Assembly (NCBI RefSeq): GCF_043951865.1
Contig: NZ_JBINJF010000009.1
Coordinates: 98,886 to 162,885, forward strand
Reading direction: 5' to 3'
Origin: JAMQKA01 sp043951865
Lineage (GTDB): Bacteria; Bacteroidota; Rhodothermia; Balneolales; Balneolaceae
Length of the DNA stretch: 64,000 bases
Part shown: positions 53,630 to 61,801 of the stretch, piece by piece
Position numbering within the stretch: position 1 is the stretch's first letter
How the letters are laid out: each line of letters begins with the position of its first letter
Notes under the pieces: model-generated
The model's input: the letters and a program-made list of their open reading frames with translations, nothing else
What the model was told of the DNA's origin: nothing
The model's database searches: none
Translations under genes and position numbers: made by a program

Positions 53630-54741
53630 CCTGCATCAGGTAAGCTTTAATAAATTCATCAAGTTCGCCATCCATCACCGCATCGACACTGGAAGTTTCA
53701 TGTTCCGTTCGGTGATCCTTGACCATGTTGTAGGGATGAAATACATAGGAACGAATCTGTGATCCCCATTCAATATCTTTTTTGGAGGCTTCGAGCCGGG
53801 CTTTCTCCCGCTCTTTAATCTGTTTTTCCAGCTCATAAATTTTGGATTTCAGCAGTACCATCGCCTTCTCCCGGTTCTGCATCTGGGAGCGTTCCTGCTG
53901 GCATTCCGCCACCACCCGTTCTTTCGATCCGTCGGAGAGCTCGCCCTCCCAGATCAGGCGTACCCCGGTCTCCACCTTGTTAACATTTTGTCCGCCGGCC
54001 CCGCTGGCGTGAAACCGCTGCAGCTCGACATCCCCTTCATTGATATCCACTTCAATAGAATCGTCTACGAGAGGGGAAACAAAGACCGAGCAGAATGACG
54101 TATGCCGGCGGGAGTTGCTGTCAAAAGGAGAAATGCGAACCAGCCGGTGAACCCCGCTTTCGGATTTGAGAAATCCGTAGGCATAGTCCCCTTCCACCTG
54201 AATTGTCGCACTTTTGATTCCCGCCACTTCGCCCTGCTGGTACTCAATAACGGAGATATCGTAGCCCTCTTTCTTGGCCCAGCGGGTATACATCCGGTAA
54301 AGCATCTCGGCCCAGTCCTGGCTTTCGGTACCGCCGGCACCGGGATTAAACGTCAGGATAGCATCGCGGTGGTCATCTTCGCCGCTTAGCATATTCTTAA
54401 ACTCCAGTTCCTCCAGCTTCACCTTGAGCTTTTTTACCTCTTCCTGCAGCTCGGCTGTTACATCTTCTCCCTCTTCGAGGAACTGCTGGTATACCTGGAT
54501 GCTTTCCCGCAGCTCGTTGAGCTCATCCCAACTGTTTACCAGCCCTTTCTCGTGATCCAGCTTTTTCATCACCTGGCGGGCCTGGTCGGGATCGTCCCAA
54601 AAGCCGGGCGCCTGGGTTTGTTCCTGCAGTTCTATGATATTTACTTTTCGCTGATCATAGTCAAAGATACCCCCTTAGCGCATCCACGCGCTCAAATAAT
54701 TCACCGAGTTCATCAAGGTTAACAGTGGTTGTGTTGCTCAT
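53616..54741 (-). CDS. prfB: Peptide chain release factor 2, with programmed +1 frameshift
   Basis: 374 residues in total, encoded in two frames. Frame one begins with ATG at 54741 and gives 26 codons ending CTT, then an in-frame TGA at 54663-54661. The sequence AGGGGG-TAT-CTT-TGA-C is the classic RF2 site: internal Shine-Dalgarno, slippery CTT and the poor-context UGA. After a +1 shift the reading continues LDYDQRKVN to the end. SPF (in VRISPFDSNS), which reads UGA, and GGQ (in GAGGQNVNK) are present. RF2 thus controls its own level. It precedes nadB and coaE. Confidence 0.96.
54661..54675 (-). promoter_or_regulatory. RF2 programmed frameshift site
   Basis: Read on the minus strand: AGGGGG (54675-54670), TAT, CTT, TGA. 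Same arrangement as in E. coli prfB. It explains why the first 26 codons are out of frame with the main body. Confidence 0.95.
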
Positions 54742-54768
54742 ATTTTTCTGGTCTTGGGTCTTGGGGCG

Positions 54769-54839
54769 TGAGTTGTGAGTCTTGGATTCGTTTGGCTGGT
54801 TGAGCGATGTGGTGCTCGTGGCACAAGACTCCCCACTCA
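54769..54839. repeat. Inverted repeat with GAGTCTTG arms and CTTGGG runs
   Basis: TGAGT-TGT-GAGTCTTG (54769-54784) pairs with CAAGACTC-CCC-ACTCA (54824-54839). Just outside lies GGTCTTGGGTCTTGGGG. It stands between the DUF883-like gene and prfB, both leftward, starting 4 bases after the first gene's stop; it may end that transcript. No T tract is visible. Confidence 0.4.
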
Positions 54840-54842
54840 CTG

Positions 54843-55091
54843 CTACTTCGTTAATTTTCCAATTAAAAATCCGAGGGCAACTCCCCCTACAAAAGAGAAC
54901 AAAATACCCTCTTCAGGATGGGAGCGTACATACCTGCGGGCATTTCGGTAGTCCCGGCTGATCTCTTCTTCCACATGTCGACGTTCTTCCCTCAGCCTGT
55001 CCAGCAATTTTTCATAGGAAGATATCTTTTCCTCCAGTTCGGCTTGCTGTTCGTTCACTTCGTTTTCGGATGAATTTTTATTCTCGGCCAT
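54843..55091 (-). CDS. Small DUF883/ElaB-YqjD-like membrane-anchored protein
   Basis: 82 residues. The highly charged N-terminal helix (about 1-58; coiled coil rich in Glu, Lys and Arg) precedes YVRSHPEEGILFSFVGGVALGFLIG, one C-terminal membrane helix of the DUF883 type (key residues HPEE, GGVALGFLIG). E. coli YqjD and ElaB bind ribosomes and inner membrane in stationary phase; that role is not shown here. It is divergent from btaA. Confidence 0.8.
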   Translation of the reverse strand: MAENKNSSENEVNEQQAELEEKISSYEKLLDRLREERRHVEEEISRDYRNARRYVRSHPEEGILFSFVGGVALGFLIGKLTK

Positions 55092-55171
55092 AATAAAATT
55101 ATTTAGGTTATAATCTGTTTAAAAGATAAGAATTACTGACTGAATCTCACCCCTCAATTTTATTCTTCTTA

Positions 55172-55202
55172 ACAGAGTGATAATGCTGTATTCATACTCT
55201 GT
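55172..55202. promoter_or_regulatory. Inverted repeat ACAGAGT-N17-ACTCTGT upstream of btaA
   Basis: Arms at 55172-55178 and 55196-55202, ending 45 bases before the btaA start. It may be an operator. It does not resemble the Pho box of Proteobacteria. Confidence 0.38.
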
Positions 55203-55247
55203 AAATATAAAGCAGTTATACTACCTTTCACTAATTAAAGGGTTTTT

Positions 55248-56417
55248 ATGTCTGCTTTAAAAGATCTCGTCAGGAATATACAAAACCGGTTCTTTGATTC
55301 CATCGTCACCAACCACCTGGTGTACAACACGTGCTGGGAGGACCCGAAAATAGACCGATCATTGCTGAATTTAAACAGCAAAAGCAAGGTGGTTATGCTG
55401 ACCAGCGCCGGCTGCAATGTGCTTGACTATTTGCTGGATAATCCCCGAATTATTCACTCGGTTGACGCCAATCCCCGTCAAAATGCATTGATGGCGTTAA
55501 AGAACGCGTTTTTCAGGCATGGTGATTACAAGCTCCTTTTTGACTTCTTGGGTCGGGGCTCACATCCGGCAGCAGAAATGGTCTACCGACAAAATCTGCG
55601 ACAACATATGCCACAACAGGCGTGCCGGTTCTGGGACAAAAAGATCAATTATTTCAGCCGCACTCCGGTCCGACCATCCTTTTATTTTTGTGGAACTTCC
55701 GGCAAAATTGCGCATATGGTGCATCGCCAAATCAAGCGGAAGGGGTTGTATGCCAATGCCCTGAACCTGCTGGATGCCAGCTCTCTGCAGGAACAGCGGT
55801 ATTACTACCGGGAAATTGAGCCTGAGTTGTGGAACGGCTTTTCTCGCTGGCTACTCAGCCGAAACTCAACCATGGCCCTGCTCGGTGTGCCCCGGTCCCA
55901 GCGTAACCTTATTGAGCAAGAGTACGACGGGGGGATGCTTTCGTTCATCCGCAGCTCGATGGAACACGTGTTTACCGAGCTGCCGATCCGCCAAAACTAT
56001 TTTTGGAGGGTGTACATTACGGGCTCCTACACTCCGGGGTGCTGTCCCAACTACCTCAGAGAGTCCAATTTTAAGCTACTGCAGCAGCGGGTGAATCGCA
56101 TTCAACTCCACTCCGGTACCTTGTCCGACTTCCTTGAGCATCATCCGGACCGCTACACCCATTTTGTGCTGCTCGACCACCAAGACTGGCTGGCGAATGC
56201 GCATCCGGGCGAACTGGAGCAAGAATGGGAGCTAATATTAAACAATGCAGCCCCGGGCGCCCGCATCCTGTTTCGGTCGGCCTGCCACAAAGTGGACTTC
56301 CTGCCTGGTTTCGTCCGGGAGAATGTGACCTTCTATCCCGAACGAACCTCCTCTCTCCACAAGCAGGACCGGGTCGGGACCTACGGGAGTACACACCTTG
56401 GAATTGTCGAATCCTAA
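55248..56417 (+). CDS. btaA: S-adenosylmethionine:diacylglycerol 3-amino-3-carboxypropyltransferase (DUF3419)
   Basis: 389 residues. BtaA moves the aminocarboxypropyl group of SAM to diacylglycerol, the first step in betaine lipid (DGTS) synthesis. The DUF3419 domain shows VYNTCWEDPKIDR (near residue 27), VVMLTSAGCNVLDYLLDNP, HSVDANPRQNAL (SAM-binding loop) and the later FVLLDHQDWLAN. The next gene, 12 bases on, is the methyltransferase partner. Phosphorus starvation often induces this pathway in other bacteria. Confidence 0.88.
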   Translation: MSALKDLVRNIQNRFFDSIVTNHLVYNTCWEDPKIDRSLLNLNSKSKVVMLTSAGCNVLDYLLDNPRIIHSVDANPRQNALMALKNAFFRHGDYKLLFDFLGRGSHPAAEMVYRQNLRQHMPQQACRFWDKKINYFSRTPVRPSFYFCGTSGKIAHMVHRQIKRKGLYANALNLLDASSLQEQRYYYREIEPELWNGFSRWLLSRNSTMALLGVPRSQRNLIEQEYDGGMLSFIRSSMEHVFTELPIRQNYFWRVYITGSYTPGCCPNYLRESNFKLLQQRVNRIQLHSGTLSDFLEHHPDRYTHFVLLDHQDWLANAHPGELEQEWELILNNAAPGARILFRSACHKVDFLPGFVRENVTFYPERTSSLHKQDRVGTYGSTHLGIVES

Positions 56418-56429
56418 AAAATTAATGCA

Positions 56430-57068
56430 GTGGAACCGGATATTGAACTGCGCAACAAAAAAATTGAACGCTACTACCGCCTTCATTCGTCAATATATGA
56501 CTGGACCCGGTGGAGCTTTCTTTTCGGACGTGAAGAGCTCCTGAATCGCATTCCCGAACTTCCTCCAAATCCGCGTATCCTGGAGATCGGTTGCGGAACC
56601 GGTACCAATCTCACTAACCTGGAATACCTTTTTCCCGATGCCCTGATTTACGGCATGGATCTTTCCGGCGACATGATCCGTCAGGCGCGCACCAAGGTTG
56701 ACAAAAGCCGGCAAATCACCCTTGTTAACGGCGCCTATGGTGATAACAAATTCAATTTTGAGCCTTTCAACCTTATTCTGCTTTCCTACTCCCTCTCGAT
56801 GCTGGGCAGCCAGGCCGAACAAATTATGAAACAGGTCCACCGGGATCTCACCAGCGACGGCTATGTTGCAGTTGTTGACTTTTCTGATACCCGGTTCAGC
56901 TGGTTCCAACGCTGGATGAAGCTCAATCACGTAGCAATAGACGGACAACTTACTTCCCTGCTTAACAGGCTATTTATACCGAGACTAACACAACACAAAA
57001 AAGCCTACCTCGGACTGTGGAGATACCTGCTTTTTATTGGTCGGCGCAGACCGTCGGCAGACATATAG
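56430..57068 (+). CDS. btaB: Class I SAM methyltransferase, probable BtaB
   Basis: 212 residues from a GTG at 56430. The Rossmann-like methyltransferase fold has ILEIGCGTGTNL (motif I, near residue 49), YGMDLSGDMIRQA and the NLILLSYSLSMLG strand. BtaB adds three methyl groups to the homoserine-diacylglycerol to finish DGTS. The assignment leans on adjacency to btaA; the sequence alone would also fit other small methyltransferases. The proteins are encoded 12 bases apart. Confidence 0.82.
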   Translation: MEPDIELRNKKIERYYRLHSSIYDWTRWSFLFGREELLNRIPELPPNPRILEIGCGTGTNLTNLEYLFPDALIYGMDLSGDMIRQARTKVDKSRQITLVNGAYGDNKFNFEPFNLILLSYSLSMLGSQAEQIMKQVHRDLTSDGYVAVVDFSDTRFSWFQRWMKLNHVAIDGQLTSLLNRLFIPRLTQHKKAYLGLWRYLLFIGRRRPSADI

Positions 57069-57141
57069 AATTGTTAAATTTGCCTGCACAAAAGGCTTTT
57101 AACCTCCCTTCTCCTGAAACGGTCCTTTATGAAAGCCTGCT

Positions 57142-57158
57142 GCCTGTCTTCAACAGGC
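57142..57158 (+). terminator. Hairpin downstream of btaAB
   Basis: GCCTGT-CTTCA-ACAGGC, a perfect six-pair stem about 75 bases after the btaB stop. The following sequence is only moderately T-rich. Confidence 0.4.
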
Positions 57159-57307
57159 TCAAATTCTCTATTTTATAATGGCATTGAACTTGAGATACCA
57201 TGTAAACAACTGCAGGCCATTTAATTAAAAAGTTTTAAGACTTGTTATTCTTAAAAAAATATGTATCATGTTTTTAAAAATAATTTAAGCTGTATTTATA
57301 GCATTAT

Positions 57308-57670
57308 ATGAAGATACTCATTGTCGAGGATGACCGTGTGCTTTCACTGATGTTGAGCCGTATGGTTCAGCGGATAGGTCACCGTGTCGTTGATAGCGTT
57401 ACAATGGGAGAGTCAGCAATTGATATTGTAGAGAACAACAGCGTTGACCTCATACTGATGGATATCATGCTCGAGGGGCAGATTGATGGCATCGAAACGA
57501 TGGAAAAGATTCGCACCCATTCTGATGTACCTGTCATCTATGTTACGGGGAATTCCGACTATTCTACAATAGAACGGGCTGAACAGACCAATTTTGTAGC
57601 ATATCTGGTTAAACCGATCGCATTTGACCAGCTAAAGAAATCAATTGCAGAGATGAATAATTCGGGATGA
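57308..57670 (+). CDS. Stand-alone response regulator receiver
   Basis: 120 residues, a receiver domain with nothing added. Acidic pair VEDD (residues 6-9), phospho-Asp in LILMDIMLEG (near 56), Thr in VIYVTGNS and Lys in VKPIAF (near 103). CheY-like or phosphorelay function is possible. No kinase gene lies beside it. The upstream region is very AT-rich and probably holds its promoter. Confidence 0.88.
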   Translation: MKILIVEDDRVLSLMLSRMVQRIGHRVVDSVTMGESAIDIVENNSVDLILMDIMLEGQIDGIETMEKIRTHSDVPVIYVTGNSDYSTIERAEQTNFVAYLVKPIAFDQLKKSIAEMNNSG

Positions 57671-57856
57671 GACAATGGCGCGTACAAAGGTTAAAAACGA
57701 GGAATGGCATTTTTGAAATTTGCTACTTATTCATAATCTGAATTAATTGATACCAGGGAAATATCGCTCATTAACAGACGATTTTAATAAAATTTGCGAG
57801 GGCCTTTGCAAATACTGCTTTCCAAGGCTCTTTTTACACTAATAAAGGAAATGGAT

Positions 57857-58345
57857 ATGGGATATTGTCACAAGAGAGGCTTCCTGAGGTCAGGAGCCCT
57901 CACCTGCATACTTGCACTGGTGCCCCTGTTGCTGCCTGCTCAAAATGTATTTGACGTACTCAGTGAGCAGGATGAGGCAAGCATCTTTGTCAACACTATT
58001 GAAAAAGCGGGCCTTAATTCGACACTCAATTCCGGTGGTCCCTATACTATTTTCGCTCCCACCAATACTGCCCTTGAAGAAATGCAGGATCGCCTGAACC
58101 GTGCAAACAGCTCCTGGGCCGAACGTTTTGTCATGAATCACCTGTTAACCGGGATGGCTACCCAGCGACAAATCATTGCGATGTCCAAGGTTCCTACCAT
58201 GGGCGGTCTCGTCCTTACCATAAGTGTTGACAACGAAAATACCGTTAAAATCAATGAAGTGACAAATAACGTCACCATCGTGAAACCGAACATCCGGGCC
58301 CAAAACGGGGTTATCCACCTGGTTGACGGCGTTTTGGAGGAGTAA
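57857..58345 (+). CDS. Fasciclin (FAS1) domain exported protein
   Basis: 162 residues from the ATG at 57857; AAGGA at 57845-57849 gives the right spacing for this start rather than the ATG six bases earlier. Signal segment (about 10-29, ending LLLPAQ), then one fasciclin domain: VFDVLSEQDEASIF, YTIFAPTNTALEEM (conserved FAPTN) and VIHLVDGVL. FAS1 domains mediate adhesion or binding at the cell surface. The upstream AGGGCCTTTGCAAATACTGC...CTCTTTTT segment near 57797-57835 resembles one end of repeat family 1. Confidence 0.9.
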   Translation: MGYCHKRGFLRSGALTCILALVPLLLPAQNVFDVLSEQDEASIFVNTIEKAGLNSTLNSGGPYTIFAPTNTALEEMQDRLNRANSSWAERFVMNHLLTGMATQRQIIAMSKVPTMGGLVLTISVDNENTVKINEVTNNVTIVKPNIRAQNGVIHLVDGVLEE

Positions 58346-58395
58346 TTTTAGACGACCAGTGGCACCCACGTGCCGGCTCTGTTATTCATCCGCTT

Positions 58396-58749
58396 TTACT
58401 CATTCATTTCAAACTGGATGTAAAAGGTACCATCTTCTTCGGGAGCCAGCTTAATTTTGTCAATAATGGCATCGATGTTCAGCGGACCTTTTACGTGTGG
58501 GTATTTCTGGTCCCGCCCTTCCGGCTTTTCCAGTTTTACCGGTGGTTCCAGGCTGGCCACGTCAATGACAATAAGCATCAGCTCCTTTTCGCCCTTGAAG
58601 CGGCGGTTGGCCACCTCCTGCACCTGTTTTCCGTTGGAACAGTGAATAAACCCTTCCTCCTCCAGTGAATCAGGTTTATAAAGTCCCGCATCCTGATGGG
58701 CCTTCCACTCAGAAAGCGGTACCAGGTGAAATATGATATCGTCGGTCAT
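58396..58749 (-). CDS. DUF952 family protein
   Basis: 117 residues from the ATG at 58749, one base after the aspartoacylase stop. DUF952 is recognised by DIIFHLVPLSEWKAHQDAG, GFIHCSN (with the conserved Gly-Phe-Ile-His-Cys) and PHVKGPLNIDAI. The family has no established function. It is the last gene of the tight rimB-rimK-aspartoacylase group. Confidence 0.85.
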   Translation of the reverse strand: MTDDIIFHLVPLSEWKAHQDAGLYKPDSLEEEGFIHCSNGKQVQEVANRRFKGEKELMLIVIDVASLEPPVKLEKPEGRDQKYPHVKGPLNIDAIIDKIKLAPEEDGTFYIQFEMNE

Positions 58750-58750
58750 G

Positions 58751-59710
58751 CTAATCTTTTTTGTTTTTATTGTAAGCAAGGTGTACCAGAGCGTCCCCTT
58801 TGTGTACCACCGGCGTATTGTTGATACCGATGACACGGCCGTGGTGAGGGCAAACGGCATTAAATGTTTCGTTACCGAACGGGTCGGTTATGCGTCCCAG
58901 CACCTGTCGCTTGTTTATATGATCTCCCAGGGCAATACGCGGACTAAACAGTCCTGCATACTTTGCCCGGATCCAGGTTGATTTGGGATAGACTTCTGTC
59001 TCGTAGTCGGCCTGTGGCGCAGAGGAGCGCATGCCCAGGTGTTCCATCAGGCGCAGGGTTCCGTTCATGGCCAGCTGTATCCCAAACTCGTCAAAACGCT
59101 GTGCCTCCCCTGTTTCATATACCAAAATGTGTTTTCCTTTTCGGTAGGCCGCTTTTCTGAATGATTTGTCAATCAGGCTTGAATGCAAAACCACCGGGGG
59201 ATGGAAGGCGCGGGCCAGTTCTGTGTTTTTGTCGATATCCAGGGTGCATCGGATTTGCGGGAAGTTGGCACGCGAGGCGCCTCCCGTATGAAAATCAATG
59301 CCGTAGTCGATCTGTGGAATAATCTTGTTCATCAATGTGTAAGCGAGCAGCTTGGCGAGCGAGCCCGTTTTCACACCGGGAAAACTGCGGTTGATATCTT
59401 TGCCGTCGGGCACCCCGCGCGCATTTTGTATAAATCCGTAGATGTTAACAAGTGGAATGGCAATCACAGAGCCCTTCTCCGGAATAATTGTCTCCTTTAC
59501 AATCATGCGCCGGATAATTTCAATACCGTTAATTTCATCTCCGTGGAGTCCCCCGGTAAGCAGCAACACCGGCCCATCCTGGCTGCCGCGATATACATGC
59601 ACCGGCAGATCAATACTGGTATAGGTCGGGAGCCGCGCGATATTGAGTTGAATCTTCTGCTGTTCGCCCACCCCGATTTTGTACTTGTTAATGGATATGA
59701 ACTCAGGCAT
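58751..59710 (-). CDS. Succinylglutamate desuccinylase/aspartoacylase-family metallohydrolase
   Basis: 319 residues. Zinc-carboxypeptidase-like fold of the AstE/AspA (M14-like) type: zinc ligands in GGLHGDEINGIE (near residue 54) and DFHTGG (near 138), and Glu in VYETGEAQR. C-terminal beta domain (about 220-315) with SPRIALGDHINKRQVLG. The start overlaps the rimK end by 8 bases. Such hydrolases often accompany rimK; removal of glutamate from modified protein is an attractive but unproven role. Confidence 0.85.
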   Translation of the reverse strand: MPEFISINKYKIGVGEQQKIQLNIARLPTYTSIDLPVHVYRGSQDGPVLLLTGGLHGDEINGIEIIRRMIVKETIIPEKGSVIAIPLVNIYGFIQNARGVPDGKDINRSFPGVKTGSLAKLLAYTLMNKIIPQIDYGIDFHTGGASRANFPQIRCTLDIDKNTELARAFHPPVVLHSSLIDKSFRKAAYRKGKHILVYETGEAQRFDEFGIQLAMNGTLRLMEHLGMRSSAPQADYETEVYPKSTWIRAKYAGLFSPRIALGDHINKRQVLGRITDPFGNETFNAVCPHHGRVIGINNTPVVHKGDALVHLAYNKNKKD

Positions 59711-60626
59711 CGCTTTTTAACCTGCGTTGTTTACTGGTTCGCGCATTTATCTGTTTTACTTTTCGCTCAACGTAGGACACGATTTTACCTGCAATATCCT
59801 TTTTGGTGGCTTTTTCAATACCTTCCAGTCCGGGAGAGGAGTTGACCTCGAGGACCAGCGGACCCCGTGCAGATTCCAGCATATCGACTCCCGCCACCGA
59901 AAGCCCCATGGACCGGGTGGCAACGAGGGCGGCACGTCGCTGTTCTTTCGTCAACTTGATAAGCTCCGTAGAACCGCCGCGATGAATATTTGACCGAAAC
60001 TCCCCCTCTTTTCCCTTACGTTTCATTGCCCCAACCACTTTGCCGTCGACCACAAAAGCCCTGATATCTTCGCCCTTGGCCTCTTCCACGAACTCCTGGA
60101 CGATGACGCGGGCCTTCATGCTGTGAAAGGCCTGGATCATCGATTCAGCGGCCTTCTGTGTGGGAGCAAGTACAACACCCACGCCCTGGGTCCCCTCCAG
60201 CAGCTTGATAATCAGTGGCGCTCCCCCCACACTGTCGATAATTTTTTTTACCTCGGTGGAATAGTTGGTAAATACGGTCTTGGGCATTCCCACGCCTGCC
60301 CGTGCCAAAATCTGCAGGCTTCTCAACTTGTCGCGAGACCGGACAAGCGCCTGCGATTCAACGGCCGCAAACACCTTCATCATCTCAAACTGGCGGACCA
60401 CCGCGGACCCGTAAAAAGTCACCGAAGCCCCGATCCGGGGAATAATTGCATCAACATCGGTCACTTTTGTGCCGCGGTAATATATGCAGGGGTTATCTTT
60501 CTCACTGACAATATCACACTTCAGGTGATCCAGGACAGTTGCCTGGTGGCCAGCCTGTTCAATCGCCTCAACCAGGCGACTTGTGGAATACAGTTCTGCA
60601 TTCCGGGAAAGTACAACAATATGCAT
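59703..60626 (-). CDS. rimK: Ribosomal protein S6-glutamate ligase (RimK)
   Basis: 307 residues. ATP-grasp enzyme that adds glutamates to the C-terminus of ribosomal protein S6 (and related ligations). MHIVVLSRNAELYSTSRLVEA start, IPRIGASVTFYGSAVVRQFE, glycine-rich LIIKLLEGTQGVGVVLA (near residue 140), and LEVNSSPGLEGIEKAT, the typical metal-binding end. It follows the protease gene by 4 bases and overlaps the hydrolase by 8. The tail beyond residue 290 is basic. Confidence 0.93.
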   Translation of the reverse strand: MHIVVLSRNAELYSTSRLVEAIEQAGHQATVLDHLKCDIVSEKDNPCIYYRGTKVTDVDAIIPRIGASVTFYGSAVVRQFEMMKVFAAVESQALVRSRDKLRSLQILARAGVGMPKTVFTNYSTEVKKIIDSVGGAPLIIKLLEGTQGVGVVLAPTQKAAESMIQAFHSMKARVIVQEFVEEAKGEDIRAFVVDGKVVGAMKRKGKEGEFRSNIHRGGSTELIKLTKEQRRAALVATRSMGLSVAGVDMLESARGPLVLEVNSSPGLEGIEKATKKDIAGKIVSYVERKVKQINARTSKQRRLKSDA

Positions 60627-60630
60627 GTAA

Positions 60631-61086
60631 TTAATCTCGGTTTTCTTCTTTCAAATTCTTGTTGGACAGGTATTTCCGGGAGACATCCACCAGGAACCCC
60701 CGTTTCAACAATTTTCTCCCCAGCAGAACCGGGTAATTCATCTCAGACCGATCCGTCAGCGAAAGCTCAATGTCATATATCTCGTTCATCAGCTCGATCT
60801 TTGTCTTGACGACAAACCGCTGTTCGGTGATTCCGTTCGAGCTCCGCACGGTTTTCTCCCGGTGTATCGGCAGTTCAAACAGCTTTTCATTGTACGTGTC
60901 GTGCGAAGGATCCAGCAAGTTAAACCGGATACGGTCCTCCCCGGTTTTTTCAATGTGATGGCAGTGCAGGCTTGAGGTGTACGCCCCGGTGTCAATTTTG
61001 GCATCCAGATCGATGAGATCCCACTCCGGGAAACTAACCTGCTCTACCCGGCCAATTATTTTAGTAGTTTTTTTGGATTTTGACAT
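60631..61086 (-). CDS. RimB-like retropepsin-type protease (ATP-dependent zinc protease family)
   Basis: 151 residues. Retropepsin-like fold with active-site motif AKIDTGAYTSSLH (Asp-Thr-Gly, near residues 31-33) and a second structural part with VLLGRKLLKRGFLVD. Annotated families call this ATP-dependent zinc protease or RimB; in Pseudomonas it works with RimA and RimK to control S6 modification. It is the first gene of the group, and RimK follows 4 bases later, which supports the RimB role. Confidence 0.85.
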   Translation of the reverse strand: MSKSKKTTKIIGRVEQVSFPEWDLIDLDAKIDTGAYTSSLHCHHIEKTGEDRIRFNLLDPSHDTYNEKLFELPIHREKTVRSSNGITEQRFVVKTKIELMNEIYDIELSLTDRSEMNYPVLLGRKLLKRGFLVDVSRKYLSNKNLKEENRD

Positions 61087-61326
61087 AACCCTCTGCTGTA
61101 GATCATAACCTTCCTGGCATCCAAACAGTTAAAATCGGTGGGTAAGTATACTGTTTATTCTGCTATCATTCATCCATCCGGAGCATATTTATAAGCATTA
61201 GATAAGCTGATTCTTTCGTTTCGGCGATAAGCAAAATTTTGGGTACCGGTTGCCCGGTCCAGATTGCAATAGTTGACGAATAGGCCTATCTATTGAGGTA
61301 AACTGGATAAAATAAAAACCATCAAC

Positions 61327-61734
61327 ATGAATACCGATAACGACACCCCGGAAATTACGCTCCAAAACGTCTCTTTTTTAACCAATGGCCAGATCGAGGA
61401 TCATGTGGACAGGATGGCCAGGGATATGAAATTCTTTTCCATAGTATACATCATTCAGGGAGCCTTGTTATGCCTTACGATTGTGGGAGCAATCATCGGA
61501 ATACCGATGATCATTTACCACCTGAAGCTCCGTGATTCAGCAGATTCCTTTCGCAAATTCGCAAAATCCACCGATTTTTTTCACCTGGCCCGGGCTTTTG
61601 AAGACCAGCGGAAGTTTTTCTTTTTCTACAAGGTTTTAATCATCGTGATGATAGTGCTGTTCCTCCTGTACATAATTGCCATGATTTACCTGCTGTCTCT
61701 TGGAATGATGTCGATGCCGCAGGATTTTGCCTGA
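61327..61734 (+). CDS. DUF5362-like membrane protein
   Basis: 135 residues. A soluble start of about 32 residues is followed by three hydrophobic helices (about 37-61 and two near 98-127), with a charged stretch between them. The arrangement fits DUF5362, small Bacteroidota membrane proteins of unknown role. No motif or partner is visible. Confidence 0.7.
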   Translation: MNTDNDTPEITLQNVSFLTNGQIEDHVDRMARDMKFFSIVYIIQGALLCLTIVGAIIGIPMIIYHLKLRDSADSFRKFAKSTDFFHLARAFEDQRKFFFFYKVLIIVMIVLFLLYIIAMIYLLSLGMMSMPQDFA

Positions 61735-61801
61735 AATGAACCTGAAGTGAAGAGCGCCGCGTGGTATTCGGCACTCTTCAATACTTCTGAATATTGAACC
61801 G

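Noticed and set aside
55172..55202. Pho box for btaAB
   Set aside because: The inverted repeat does not match CTGTCAT-type direct repeats; phosphate control stays an inference from the pathway.
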